A DNA stretch of 64,000 bases from Chiridota heheva. Its lineage: Eukaryota; Echinodermata; Holothuroidea; Apodida; Chiridotidae. Position 1 is the stretch's first letter. The number at the start of each line of letters is the position of its first letter. The notes under the pieces are model-generated. The model was not told the origin of the DNA. It did no database searches and saw only the letters and a program-made list of their open reading frames with translations. The position numbers and the translations under genes were made by a program. The stretch is from assembly GCA_020152595.1 (NCBI GenBank), contig JAIGNY010002993.1:277001-341000 (forward strand), given 5' to 3'. This document shows positions 43,901 to 49,829 of the stretch, in pieces.

Positions 43901-45149
43901 AATTCACTAAACGTTTATTCGCCAAAATTTGCGAGCTTTTAACGATTAAACGCAACCAATCTTCCAAAAAAAAATCGTTCAAAAGAAATAATCTTTTACG
44001 ACTTCAATTAAATTTTTGTGAAACTGGTACAGCTCCCACATATAAAGTCCTTGCATTTTTTGGATATTAATAGGCTAAGAATCTCACCGAAATGCAAATA
44101 TGTCATAAAATTACCAGTAAGGTTGATAAAACTAAATGAAAATAAAGATCTTGGGATTAGATGACCTTCCAACAGGTAAAGAATTGCAGTATCAGCAAAA
44201 ATTATTTTCATACATACAGCTGTACCCAACATAATTTTTTTATACCGAGTACAGCAAGCTAATAAGACAATAAATATAGGAAATAATTATGGTGAGCCTA
44301 TTCTATTGCTTGCTGGCTTTCTCTTTATTTACATTTACACTAGTTTGACCTTGACGCCACTTTTAAACCTACAACACTCCCTACTGTTGTGAAAACTTGC
44401 TGTCGGCATAGTTCCAAATCACATGCCATGTTGAGGCTACCAAAGATATTACTAAATCCTTTCAATTCATGAGTTGTCTAGACATTTTCAAGAGTCTGCC
44501 GCTAAAGGAAAATCAACCTATTTTACTGTATGTATGTTTGCCTATGGACAAATCCTTTTCACGGTGAAAAATGTGGAAGTTTAGTTTCACTTCTACACAA
44601 TCTTTTAGTTAATGCTCAAAACTTGTTCTAGATCAATTGAGTGCATGAGTTACTAGACCAAGTGCACAGATTTGATATTTTTTGATCAGAATTTGCATGT
44701 ATGGTGCATCACATTCTTATTTACTAAATCCATCTATTCATGAGTTATCTAGACTTTTGTAAGAGCTGCAAACAGTGTAAATTCTGCATTTATATGATTA
44801 TATCATTAATAATACTTCATTTATCATAGAAATGCTACTAAAATTGTAAAAGTAGTTTTGTTGTAACTGTGGTTTATTTTTATCTTTAGCAAGAGAATTA
44901 AGAATTAAGCTTTCAAGAGGAAAAATGTCATCATTCTTCCACAAGCAAACTATACTATGAACCCCAAAATACCAGAGTAAAAAGAGAAGTGATCACCTTG
45001 GAAAATACTCTAAAATTCTCATCTGTCTTTCCTGTTTCTGCTGTGAAAACTGTTCCTCTCAATTCCAGGCCAAGTTTCTTCTTTTCTTCATTTGTAAAGT
45101 CGGGTCTGTAAATCACAGATGGATCCAAAATGTGAATTTCTTTATTCTC
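16821..45149 (-). CDS. MIOX: Myo-inositol oxygenase gene (seven coding exons, start exon not located)
   Basis: MIOX is a cytosolic non-heme di-iron enzyme that cleaves the myo-inositol ring with O2 to give D-glucuronate, the first step of inositol catabolism. Exons, 5' to 3' on the minus strand: 45149-44997, 42890-42819, 38183-38091, 32785-32648, 29162-28985, 19543-19381, 16929-16821. All borders are GT-AG and all phases agree, giving about 301 residues up to the stop; human MIOX has 285. The HD-domain iron ligands are all visible: His in YHAYQTAE, His-Asp in LVHDLGKV, His in SWGHDEY, His in VRYHSFYPWH, and Asp in the FDLY segment. Only the exon with the initiator Met is missing. The 28-kb span comes from transposon-filled introns. 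Confidence 0.95.
17220..17960. other. MIOX intron, unremarkable part
   Basis: AT-rich intron sequence with no bounded feature seen. Confidence 0.4.
17980..18890. repeat. ~290-bp repeat family, reverse-oriented block
   Basis: The reverse complement matches the 4500-6240 block. Cores with CTACAGACCATGGGCC-like words lie near 18,421 and 18,724 (spacing about 303). The block ends in the palindromic GGTTCC/GGAACC segment (about 18,865-18,890) preceded by a CACACATACA microsatellite. It lies in the last MIOX intron. Confidence 0.85.
18894..19205. repeat. ~31-bp tandem array, about 10 units
   Basis: Units contain GAAACTTTGATTAGCCATAA then TTTGGACTCTT. The last units are shortened (GGAAACTGATTAGCC). 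The array begins directly beside the palindromic end of the ~290-bp repeat block. Confidence 0.95.
19381..19543 (-). CDS. MIOX: MIOX coding exon with VRYHSFYPWH ligand motif
   Basis: Two bases complete Glu of GHDE, then 53 codons and two bases carried forward. It includes the di-iron ligand His in VRYHSFYPWH and the conserved MLPWVNEF segment. The donor on the minus strand is AA/GTAAGT and the acceptor is TCATTGACAG. Confidence 0.95.
19953..20080 (+). repeat. DIRS left inverted terminus
   Basis: Contains CTTACCTTCCATGCTATAAA, GACCTGATTC and CCTCTAACATCCCT. It is the inverse of 25,188-25,310 with scattered mismatches and small indels. Confidence 0.9.
20540..21210 (-). pseudogene. DIRS tyrosine recombinase fragment
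   Basis: The minus-strand frame at 21,201-20,947 has LGTLVKALLEPPL followed by LKRVVCFPRTLLSAEVL. This resembles the DIRS recombinase region LVLxALxxPPFEPLxxxxLKxLxxKTAFLLALxSAxR. Downstream frames (20,880-20,540) stay open but no catalytic RHRY set can be assembled. It is degenerate. Confidence 0.6.
21407..22583 (-). pseudogene. DIRS reverse transcriptase C-terminus and RNase H, frameshifted
   Basis: One frame carries LLDRLASRVDVIPMCKFHTR (about 22,380-22,170), the DIRS segment after the RT palm. Another begins TDASWTGWGAHL...GTW (about 22,098), the RNase H start, and ends with VGYAFSTI and APIWPGQLWFPQLLKL, which match the conserved linker before the recombinase. At least one frameshift separates them. 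The RT palm with its catalytic box is missing. Confidence 0.85.
22836..23635. repeat. 31-bp minisatellite inside the DIRS element
   Basis: About 26 units containing AAGCTTGGATACGGAGCCGT followed by ATGGACCYGT (31 bp). Variant units (GAAGCCATGTGGACCTTTA, GAAGCCGTATGAACCCATA) recur in the same order, which shows a higher-order repeat. Each full unit has a HindIII site. Three units equal 93 bases, so one minus-strand frame reads as a 31-residue repeat without stops. Confidence 0.95.
23640..25185 (-). other. DIRS upstream region without recognisable ORF
   Basis: Sequence between the 31-bp array and the right terminus, where DIRS elements carry gag. No coding frame is recognised. A basic SR-type stretch (SPQRSKSQSRDRERSRKQ) lies on the minus strand near 22,800-22,720, just on the other side of the array, and may be a gag remnant. 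Confidence 0.4.
25188..25310 (-). repeat. DIRS right inverted terminus
   Basis: Inverse copy of 19,953-20,080, ending at TAGCATGGAAGGTACTATAT. Confidence 0.9.
25659..26050. mobile_element. Miniature element with AGCAGAGAAT termini
   Basis: AGCAGAGAATGGAGTG on the left and CACTCAATTCTCTGCT on the right are inverse to each other. The interior is rich in TGTCACAAAATTT words on both strands. No clear target duplication. Confidence 0.55.
26150..26566. repeat. 24-bp minisatellite, left part
   Basis: About 18 units of CTACTCTCTTCAGCACATGA plus CAGA. Eight-residue repeats appear in several frames on both strands (for example ESSLSCAE on the minus strand); these are not genes. The array is interrupted at 26,567 by the hAT-type element and resumes at 27,613. 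Confidence 0.95.
26567..27612. mobile_element. hAT-type non-autonomous transposon with 8-bp target duplication
   Basis: The 1,046-bp element splits a 24-bp minisatellite. The target duplication CAACAGAT is present at 26,559-26,566 and 27,613-27,620. The termini are TAGAGCTGTGACCGTTTA and the inverse TAAACGTTCACAGCTCTA, with one mismatch. Subterminal CGTGTA..CGCT..ACACGCTCGC words occur near both ends. The 8-bp duplication and TAGAG-type end fit the hAT superfamily. No transposase frame exists. The YY1-consensus-like word AAGATGGCGGC lies at 27,130-27,140. Confidence 0.92.
27613..28106. repeat. 24-bp minisatellite, right part
   Basis: About 20 units, mostly CACACGACAGACTACTCTCTTCAG; the outermost return to CACATGACAAACTACTC. 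The CACACGAC variant is also the one next to the insertion on the left side, so the array is continuous across the transposon and is older than the insertion. Confidence 0.95.
28690..28881 (+). mobile_element. tRNA-derived SINE head with 20-bp tail array
   Basis: GGTGCAGTGGCTCAGTGGTT is A-box-like and AGGTTTGATTCTCG is B-box-like, followed by GCACTGCATTGTGTCCTTGA as in the SINE at 3530-4190. From 28,780 the body is replaced by five 20-bp units (AAACCGGGAATGAGCCTAAC). Confidence 0.8.
28985..29162 (-). CDS. MIOX: MIOX coding exon with SWGHD ligand motif
   Basis: 59 codons plus one base. It contains VGDTFPVGC, DNPDMQNEKYNTKLGIY and TMSWGHD. The His is the di-iron ligand corresponding to His194 of the human enzyme. 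The minus-strand donor is GACG/GTGAGT. Confidence 0.95.
30150..31270 (-). pseudogene. LINE ORF1 (gag-like) relic, Jockey-type
   Basis: Lies within a MIOX intron. The minus-strand order is as in Jockey-clade ORF1: an RRM-like segment (FLIHKVLQDLVGT, LRSGDLLVHC), the PRE_C2HC-like stretch (PYRSLNSRKGVV, RDLAYLTDEDLLEKL), then zinc knuckles at about 30,618-30,440. The first knuckle is an intact CCHC (CHKCQKYGHGKNSC), the second lacks its His (CGNCGALDYDSTSC), and the third is CTNCDGTHPANH..C. A frameshift lies near 30,680, between the RRM part and the knuckles. SYSSAV-type tail residues follow to about 30,150. No ORF2 follows. Confidence 0.85.
31280..32640. other. MIOX intron, unremarkable part
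   Basis: AT-rich sequence with a C-run near 32,211. No bounded repeat or exon seen. Confidence 0.4.
32648..32785 (-). CDS. MIOX: MIOX coding exon with the HD motif
   Basis: 46 codons, phase 0 at both ends. It contains YHAYQTAERIRQKHPDQDWF and LIGLVHDLGKVMSIWGEPQ. The first His and the His-Asp pair are the di-iron ligands matching human His98, His123 and Asp124. The acceptor on the minus strand is TTTTGATACAG and the donor CAG/GTATGT. Confidence 0.97.
32800..34450. other. MIOX intron, nothing certain
   Basis: AT-rich. A 66-codon minus-strand frame at 33,810-33,610 (KVSIDELYTQINQ) has a possible donor at its end but matches nothing known to me. A short hairpin (TATCAGCGTAAAGCTGATA) lies near 33,960. 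Confidence 0.35.
35150..35690 (-). pseudogene. Broken ATPase-like gene (FtsK/HerA packaging type?)
   Basis: On the minus strand: a Walker-B-like hydrophobic run ending in Asp-Asp (ETLFFIDDCSATKEL, near 35,565), then an in-frame stop near 35,475, FSGRH, and a sensor-like VWILSQKYNSVLKDFREQ (about 35,450-35,390). Further on are CKDEYSF and LRESDEIP. After a stop near 35,262 the frame continues one step over as KHSKLILKT. The order Walker B then a Gln-bearing sensor strand fits FtsK/HerA-type ATPases, which include viral packaging ATPases. The Walker A part is missing. Similar hypothetical proteins recur in aquatic animal genomes as far as I recall. The virus-like origin is inference. Confidence 0.5.
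36115..36172. repeat. 11-bp tandem array
   Basis: About five units of GGTTACTTGTA with one variant (GGATACTTGTA). Confidence 0.85.
37005..37725. other. MIOX intron, unremarkable part
   Basis: AT-rich; nothing bounded seen. Confidence 0.4.
37729..37981. mobile_element. TTAA-family miniature element (245 bp)
   Basis: Starts AGGAGCTCTTGG at 37,733 and ends GAGTGCTCCT at 37,977. The flanks are TCAA and TTAA; one target copy has mutated. Shares AAAAGTGAGGGAGTGT near the left end with the elements at 8422 and 43,165. Confidence 0.8.
38091..38183 (-). CDS. MIOX: MIOX coding exon (VDESDPD)
   Basis: 31 codons, phase 0 at both ends: IAKWCRFDKAEMTIMEGLDL then LNNLVDESDPD. The last part is one of the most conserved MIOX stretches (MTVMEAVDLLDGLVDESDPD in human). 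The minus-strand donor is GAT/GTAAGT. Confidence 0.97.
38284..38860 (+). repeat. Dispersed repeat, copy 2, with intact coding-like tail
   Basis: The plus strand is open from about 38,267 to the stop TAG at 38,405-38,407. It includes VIRGELTIQFDEQELSEGQY and then ARLFKESEWAYRGKYIQK. The segment from QELSEGQY, its stop region and the following flank to about 38,855 match copy 1 at 188-410 in inverse orientation, apart from about 295 extra bases at 38,449-38,743. A simple repeat rich in GCCAATGCCGACACCCAGG follows at 38,862-38,955. The peptide is not recognised. A gene is not supported, because no upstream exons are seen. Confidence 0.6.
38862..38955. repeat. Short GCCAATGCC tandem array
   Basis: Six-base-based units (GCCAATGCCGACACCCAG and relatives) giving alternating Ala/Leu/Trp-type frames; not coding. 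Confidence 0.85.
39020..40500. other. MIOX intron, unremarkable part
   Basis: AT-rich; no bounded repeat or exon identified. Confidence 0.4.
40800..41640 (+). mobile_element. Possible LTR-like or retroelement end with internal duplication
   Basis: A ~115-bp segment containing AGAAGCCTAGCCAGC and GCGATGGGATCTCAGCT occurs twice (about 41,125-41,240 and 41,280-41,400). An AATAAA at 41,529-41,534 is followed by CTTCCCTCTTGGTGTTCTGT, an arrangement typical of the R-U5 part of LTRs. No target duplication could be defined and no partner LTR is present. A 20-bp inverse pair (ACAAATTGGTGAAAAA) flanks the region at about 40,528 and 41,632. Confidence 0.3.
42029..42405. mobile_element. hAT-like miniature element
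   Basis: Left end TAGGTCTGTCAAGATA, right end the inverse of TAGGGCTGTCACGATA (13 of 16 match). The interior is rich in ATATCGTGATAT-type words. An 8-bp target duplication is not clear. Confidence 0.6.
42819..42890 (-). CDS. MIOX: MIOX coding exon (short, 24 codons)
   Basis: EQETVMKTYYTMHTNQTFEF then VQEK, phase 0 at both ends. It corresponds to YKLMHTHQTVDFVRSKH of human MIOX. The minus-strand acceptor is TTTTCTATAG and the donor AAG/GTAAGT. Confidence 0.95.
43161..43415. mobile_element. TTAA-flanked miniature transposon (247 bp)
   Basis: TTAA at 43,161-43,164 and 43,412-43,415. The ends are AGGAGCTGATGG and the inverse CTGACAGCTCCT. The subterminal AAAAGTGAGTGGGTATTTTT is shared with the 8422 element. 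Confidence 0.9.
43821..43915. repeat. Two-copy direct repeat of ~50 bp
   Basis: CATCTTGTAAATAGTGCTGT and CATCTTGTAAACAGTGCTGT head the two copies, each followed by TGATTTRC and ATTAATTCA. Confidence 0.8.
43920..44990. other. MIOX intron, unremarkable part
   Basis: AT-rich; nothing bounded seen. Confidence 0.4.
44997..45149 (-). CDS. MIOX: MIOX coding exon, most 5' located
   Basis: 51 codons, phase 0 at both ends. It contains KEIHILDPSVIYRPDF and RGTVFTAETGKTDENFRVF. DPSVIYRPD matches the human N-terminal DPSLVYRPD. There is no Met at the start and an acceptor (GGTTACAG) precedes it, so a short first exon with the start codon must lie further upstream. Confidence 0.93.
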
Positions 45150-45229
45150 CTGTAACCAAAAACAAAAAATTACATAATAAGTAAGGTGTGATTTAAGAGG
45201 CTGCTGAGAACTAAGCCACCACAGACTTT

Positions 45230-45800
45230 AAGTAAAATTTTAACATTAGCACGAGTGCAGCCCTGACCAAATCCACTATGCTAGATATTTCTTAGGACTT
45301 CATATCTCCCCACTTCAATCTATTCCCCCAGAATTCCTAGGCCCACTAAGTTTTATCCTCCACAACAGAGGCATGGTGGCAGGGGAGCCAGGGGGAAACT
45401 TCCACTCAGTGAAGCTTTCAGAGAGGGGGCACCAAAATAGTCCTGAGAATATATTTTTTAAGCGATGGACAAATTTATGTGTTAATCAATAACTTCTTCT
45501 TATATACTATTTGCATGTAATATTCCATTGTTGTCGCCCCAAAGCGCATGAATTTTCCGCAGAAAAGAACAAATTGCCGGGGACTTCACCCCGACACAAC
45601 CATTGGCACTCGAGCGGGCCGCTGGATTTTGTGCCTGGACAATAGATGCATGGAGATAGCTCGTCAGCAATATTCAATATCTTCCCCTGCCATTAAGGGC
45701 AGCAATTTGATTGAATACAGCTGGTAGAAGCTTTCGAGAGGGCGCCGAATGCTCACAGAAGCGCAAAAATTGTCTTGAGAATACATTCTTATATACTTTT
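45230..45800. repeat. Imperfect repeat pair, unclassified
   Basis: GAGAGGGGGCACCAAAATAG with TCCTGAGAATATATT (near 45,420) and GAGAGGGCGCCGAATGCTC with GTCTTGAGAATACATTC (near 45,735) look like two diverged copies about 320 bases apart. The region is more GC-rich than its surroundings. No protein is visible. Confidence 0.4.
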
Positions 45801-45982
45801 TCTTCTCAACCCTGTAAATGTTTTCTCTCAAAGCTTTGCTCTTCCATCAAAAACTAAAGACACATATTGTAGTCAATGGGATGCTACATTTTAACATTCG
45901 TTCCAAAATATATATTCCTTTGAACTAATCTTCTGCTACCAAAATCAAGCCAAATAACGCCTACCAGAATGTCGACCCTGGA

Positions 45983-46019
45983 TTAACCCTTACTCTACCA
46001 CGCGGCGATAGTATCGCCG
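45983..46019. mobile_element. Single piggyBac-like end with palindrome
   Basis: TTAACCCTTACTCTACCACG is followed by the perfect palindrome CGGCGATA-G-TATCGCCG (46,003-46,019). TTAA plus CCCT is the typical start of piggyBac-type elements. No matching AGGGTTAA end was found downstream, so this may be a solo or truncated copy. Confidence 0.4.
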
Positions 46020-46555
46020 TTTTCAGACCTCCTTTTTCTAAAAATAAAATCGGGACTTTACCACAGTCCTATAAGAGTAATCTTGGTATCATTTTAAAGT
46101 ACTCGGATATTTCTATTACAAAATGAAACTTTTTTATAGAAGTCATATTACATAATTTAAAGAAAAAATACATCAAAAAAGGGTAAAACTCAATATTTGC
46201 TACAAAAAAATTCAATTTTTTTAATTTTCTCTTTTACATCTTACGATAATTTCAAGATCACATTTTTGCTTCAAAATCAAACATGCAAGTCCTAAGACAT
46301 GATAGTTTTGGTTCCTGGTATTATTTTTATAATCCCTACGTCCAATCTCTTGTTCTGGAGAAATTTCTTCAAAATTTCATGAATTTCTGCCATTTAAAAA
46401 AAAATGTGTAACCCAAACCTTACATCACGCATGCTTTGTTGAACCGCCGTTCGAAAGCGCTTGAAATTTCCTTTCATTTCATATATAAATAAAGGCATAC
46501 CCCCCTCTAATTAGAACCTATCCTATAAGAACAAAATTACACCACTTCATTTTGA

Positions 46556-46645
46556 ACGGCCACGTGGCACAGAGGAAATGTACGCGACTAGCGTGCGGGC
46601 TATCAGATTAGTATCAAGTCCTCATTTCTGACAATACCTCTGAAT
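46556..46645 (+). mobile_element. Degenerate tRNA-like (SINE) segment
   Basis: CGTGGCACAGAGGAAATG resembles an A box region, followed by GACTAGCGTGCGGGC (anticodon-like part) and TATCAAGTCCTC (B-box-like, degenerate). It cannot fold as a functional tRNA. Confidence 0.35.
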
Positions 46646-46904
46646 TGGGGAAAGATCCATCATTTTAATTACATTTTGTTTGATAAAAATCTATTCAAAT
46701 TCATAGACAGTGCACTGTCTCGATTAGTGCAAACTGCCTCAATTAGTGCGTAGAAATCTGCACCGCTTTTTCGGAGCTGACACCATTCAGTTTTAAGCAA
46801 AAATCTATACACCTTAAAATTTCAAAACCTAAAATTCACAAGATTGCAACTCGGTTAGTCTAAGAAACATTTACCTTATTTATTTTACCCTAACAGAAAT
46901 CCTA

Positions 46905-47530
46905 TAAAATTATATGGCCCAGATATGATTTCCATATATGGGCCATATATATATGGGATTTATATAAATTCCAAAAAAGATATAAGCAATGTAAAGAATT
47001 GGCCAGATAGATAATAAAGTTTTAAATAGCTTAATATAAATATAAATTTTGTATGGCCAGATATAGATATAAAACTTTATATGACATAACATTTTTATAT
47101 GGCCAGATATAGATATAAAACTTGCCAGATATAGATATAAAACTTTATATGACATACAATTTTATATGGCTAGATACATAAAAAGTTATATTTGATACAT
47201 AAACTTTCATACAGGCCATATAAATCTGTATACAAGTTGTGCTGAAATTTTCCATATAAAACTTTATATGGGTGTATAAAATTTGATTCATATATGGCCA
47301 ATTCTTTATATGGCTTTATAAAATAAGCCCTTTTCTATATAATCCATATAAATCTTTATATTGCTGCATACAATTTAATTTACAGATGTGGCTCTATATG
47401 GGTATGTAAAATTTGCTAAACATATATGGCTAATTCTTTTTATAGGTTTATATAGCTATATAAAAGAATCCTTTTTCTTTAATCCATATAAATCTTTATA
47501 TGATTGTAAACAATTATGTAATCCATATAA
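46905..47530. repeat. AT-rich degenerate repeat field (TATATGGCCAGATATAGATA)
   Basis: TATGGCCAGATATAGATATA followed by AAACTTTATATG recurs at about 47,050, 47,098 and 47,122, with weaker copies to 47,500. A perfect CArG-box word CCATATATGG lies at 46,932-46,941. It looks like a locally expanded AT-rich repeat. Confidence 0.7.
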
Positions 47531-48540
47531 AATACACATGTAAAATTACTATATTATTCTTAAAATGGTGGTACAAAATTTGATATATGCATTTCTGATA
47601 CTTGGCTTTACATGGGACATGAAGGTTTCATTTGTAAAGTTCAGGTGCATTTGGTCGATATATCATTTTAGTAAAGCCTTACGAAAGTTAACAATCTTTC
47701 TAAAAGAAATTTACATAATATGGAGCAGTGACCCAAACTGAAACTACCAACATAGGGTTCTAGAGTCCGGGGGTAACCCTTAAAATGAAGTACTTTGAAT
47801 TACCATATAAAATAAGGTAATTTTATGTATTACATCAACGCATGAGCCTATACACATTGCACGAACCCACACTAAAGGAATGGGGTTTTTCATTTTCTGC
47901 TTTGTTTGTCCAAAATTTCACTGGATATCCTGAAATTTTGGAGACGGATAGTAAACAGATAATCAAAACTTTTCACCATTGCCTTTCAAAATTTATTGTC
48001 GCCTTTCTAAGAAAATGAACAAAACTGATTGCTCGTAATCGCCAAGTGGTCGCTTCTTGTTTACACAATTACGCCATTATCCTTATCAAGACATTTAGTG
48101 CATATCTAACATTAACCATGTAATAATATTTGAATTAGTGGTTACAGAAGCCAGTTAACTAGTGCATACGTCTGATTGAATATCAATTTATTATCGGAAG
48201 GAAAAAGGTGAGTCTGAGCCTACGATTTGCAACTAAGTAACTATTGCGCATGTACTGATTTTGGGCGAATACAGTAATAATAAGACATTTCTTTTATCCT
48301 AAAAAATAGGGTTGCACCTGGACTGTAGAGTTCTATATCATACAATGAAGCAAACTTCAATCTTTACACTGCAGCCATATATAATTCACTCTCTCTTTTA
48401 AGAGCCAAAAACTAACAATTTATTATTTCATTCTATTGTCAAGAAAAGAAAATCATCTTATGCCTGCCCTCTCGTGAGTATTCAAGTCTTCCACCTTGCT
48501 ACTGAGTTTGATCTAAGTTGGCTATATCCTTACAAAAATA

Positions 48541-48690
48541 TGGACATTTCAAAATTTGACATTAAGCCTACTTAATAATCACTCACCATCTAAAACAACA
48601 CATGCATTTACTCAACACGACCTGTGTACCACATATGACATATATTGTCTTTGAGATATCATTGATATGGTATTATTCACACATCTTTCC
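48541..48690. repeat. Fragment of the ~290-bp repeat family
   Basis: CTGTGTACCACATATGACAT and flanking words match the block at 17,980-18,890. On the minus strand the fragment contains ATG followed directly by GTGAGT (48,581-48,589), a phase-0 start-exon candidate for MIOX, but it aligns with normal repeat sequence and is probably coincidental. Confidence 0.55.
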
Positions 48691-49349
48691 CACATATCAT
48701 TGATACAACATTTTCCACACATCTTTCCCACATTTGTTCAAATCCCTTACACTTAAGACTTTTTCACATTGTTTCCCTGAGACCAAAATTCAAGTTTAAA
48801 AAGTAAGTTCAGACAAATTTCGAAGACTTGCCAATTGTGATAAAAAAAAAAAATTCTTCTTTTTAGAAAATGACCCCCATTGGCAGCATAATTTAATTAA
48901 GTTAAATACCAAACACATGAATTTTAAACAAAACTACAAAGCTGAATTTGGGCAACTAGACTGTTCAGTGATTTGTTTCAACACTGACTTCTTTCTTCCT
49001 CCATTGCAGTCAGAAGTACCCTTCAAGAACTGTATCACAAACTTCTGTGTTTCTGAAACAATGGCTTTAGAACTTAACAAGTTTTGGGGTTCTTCCGTAC
49101 AGCTTCTGTAAGAATAAACATGATATATTTAAAATAAAATAATATGGATTGAATTGAATTAATAGAAATAGTTGTACCAGGGGTCTGCCAGGGCCATTCT
49201 GCCCAGGGGATTTCTGGAAGACCCCAGTGGTCTGCCAGTTAGGTGACAGACTGGAATGGCCCTGGCAGTGCAGTCCGTCATGTAAGTTACAGACTGTGGC
49301 ACAAATAGTGAGCCTGAAGATTTTGAAGAGAGCATGGGGGTTCGCACCT

Positions 49350-49815
49350 TAAGTAGTGTTGGAGAGAAGGCAGAGAATGTTGAAAGAGCTGTTGCATTTC
49401 TGTTTCAGGTTGGTGATGTGTTGCTTGTAGGAGAGCTTGGGGTCTAGGTTTAAACCCAAGAACTTAATATGGTTAACTTTAGGAATGGGAATGCCATTGA
49501 GCACGAGATTTGGGATAGGGTGGAGGTTGTTGAAATGACAGAAGTGCATGCAGACTGTCTTGTCTTTGGAGAATTTGAAGTAGAAGATGGTGAAGTCCTC
49601 TACGTAGAGGGCACATTTGATGTTGGGGAAAAGGTTGTCCTTGATATCTTTAATGCTTAGGTTGAAGGAAGTGGGAGAGAGGATGCTGCCTTGGGGGATG
49701 CCCTCCTCTTGGGAATAGGGGTTGGAGAGGGTGTGGCCACTACGAACTTGGAACTGTCTGGGTGAGAGAAAGTTTTGAATAAAGATGGGGAGGTGGCCTC
49801 TGTGGTAATCTGGTA
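49350..49815 (-). pseudogene. LINE reverse transcriptase fragment (Jockey-like), altered catalytic box
   Basis: The minus strand reads QEEGIPQGSILSPTSFNLSI, the RT palm motif, then CALYVEDFTIFY at the position of the (Y/F)xDD box, then after a deletion FKFSKDKTVCMHF and IKFLGLNLDPKLSYKQHI, the thumb-side motif. The catalytic box is YVED instead of YADD (49,595-49,606). Residues between the box and the next motif are too few for an intact enzyme. Fragment ends are ragged and no endonuclease part is seen. The family matches that of the ORF1 relic at 30,150-31,270, but the two are 18 kb apart. Confidence 0.85.
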
Positions 49816-49829
49816 ATTATTTAGCACTA

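Noticed and set aside
43580-49320. Related repeats at 43,590-43,740 and 49,170-49,310 (ACATGACAGACTG words)
   Set aside because: Similarity is limited to a few short words and could not be aligned with confidence by eye.
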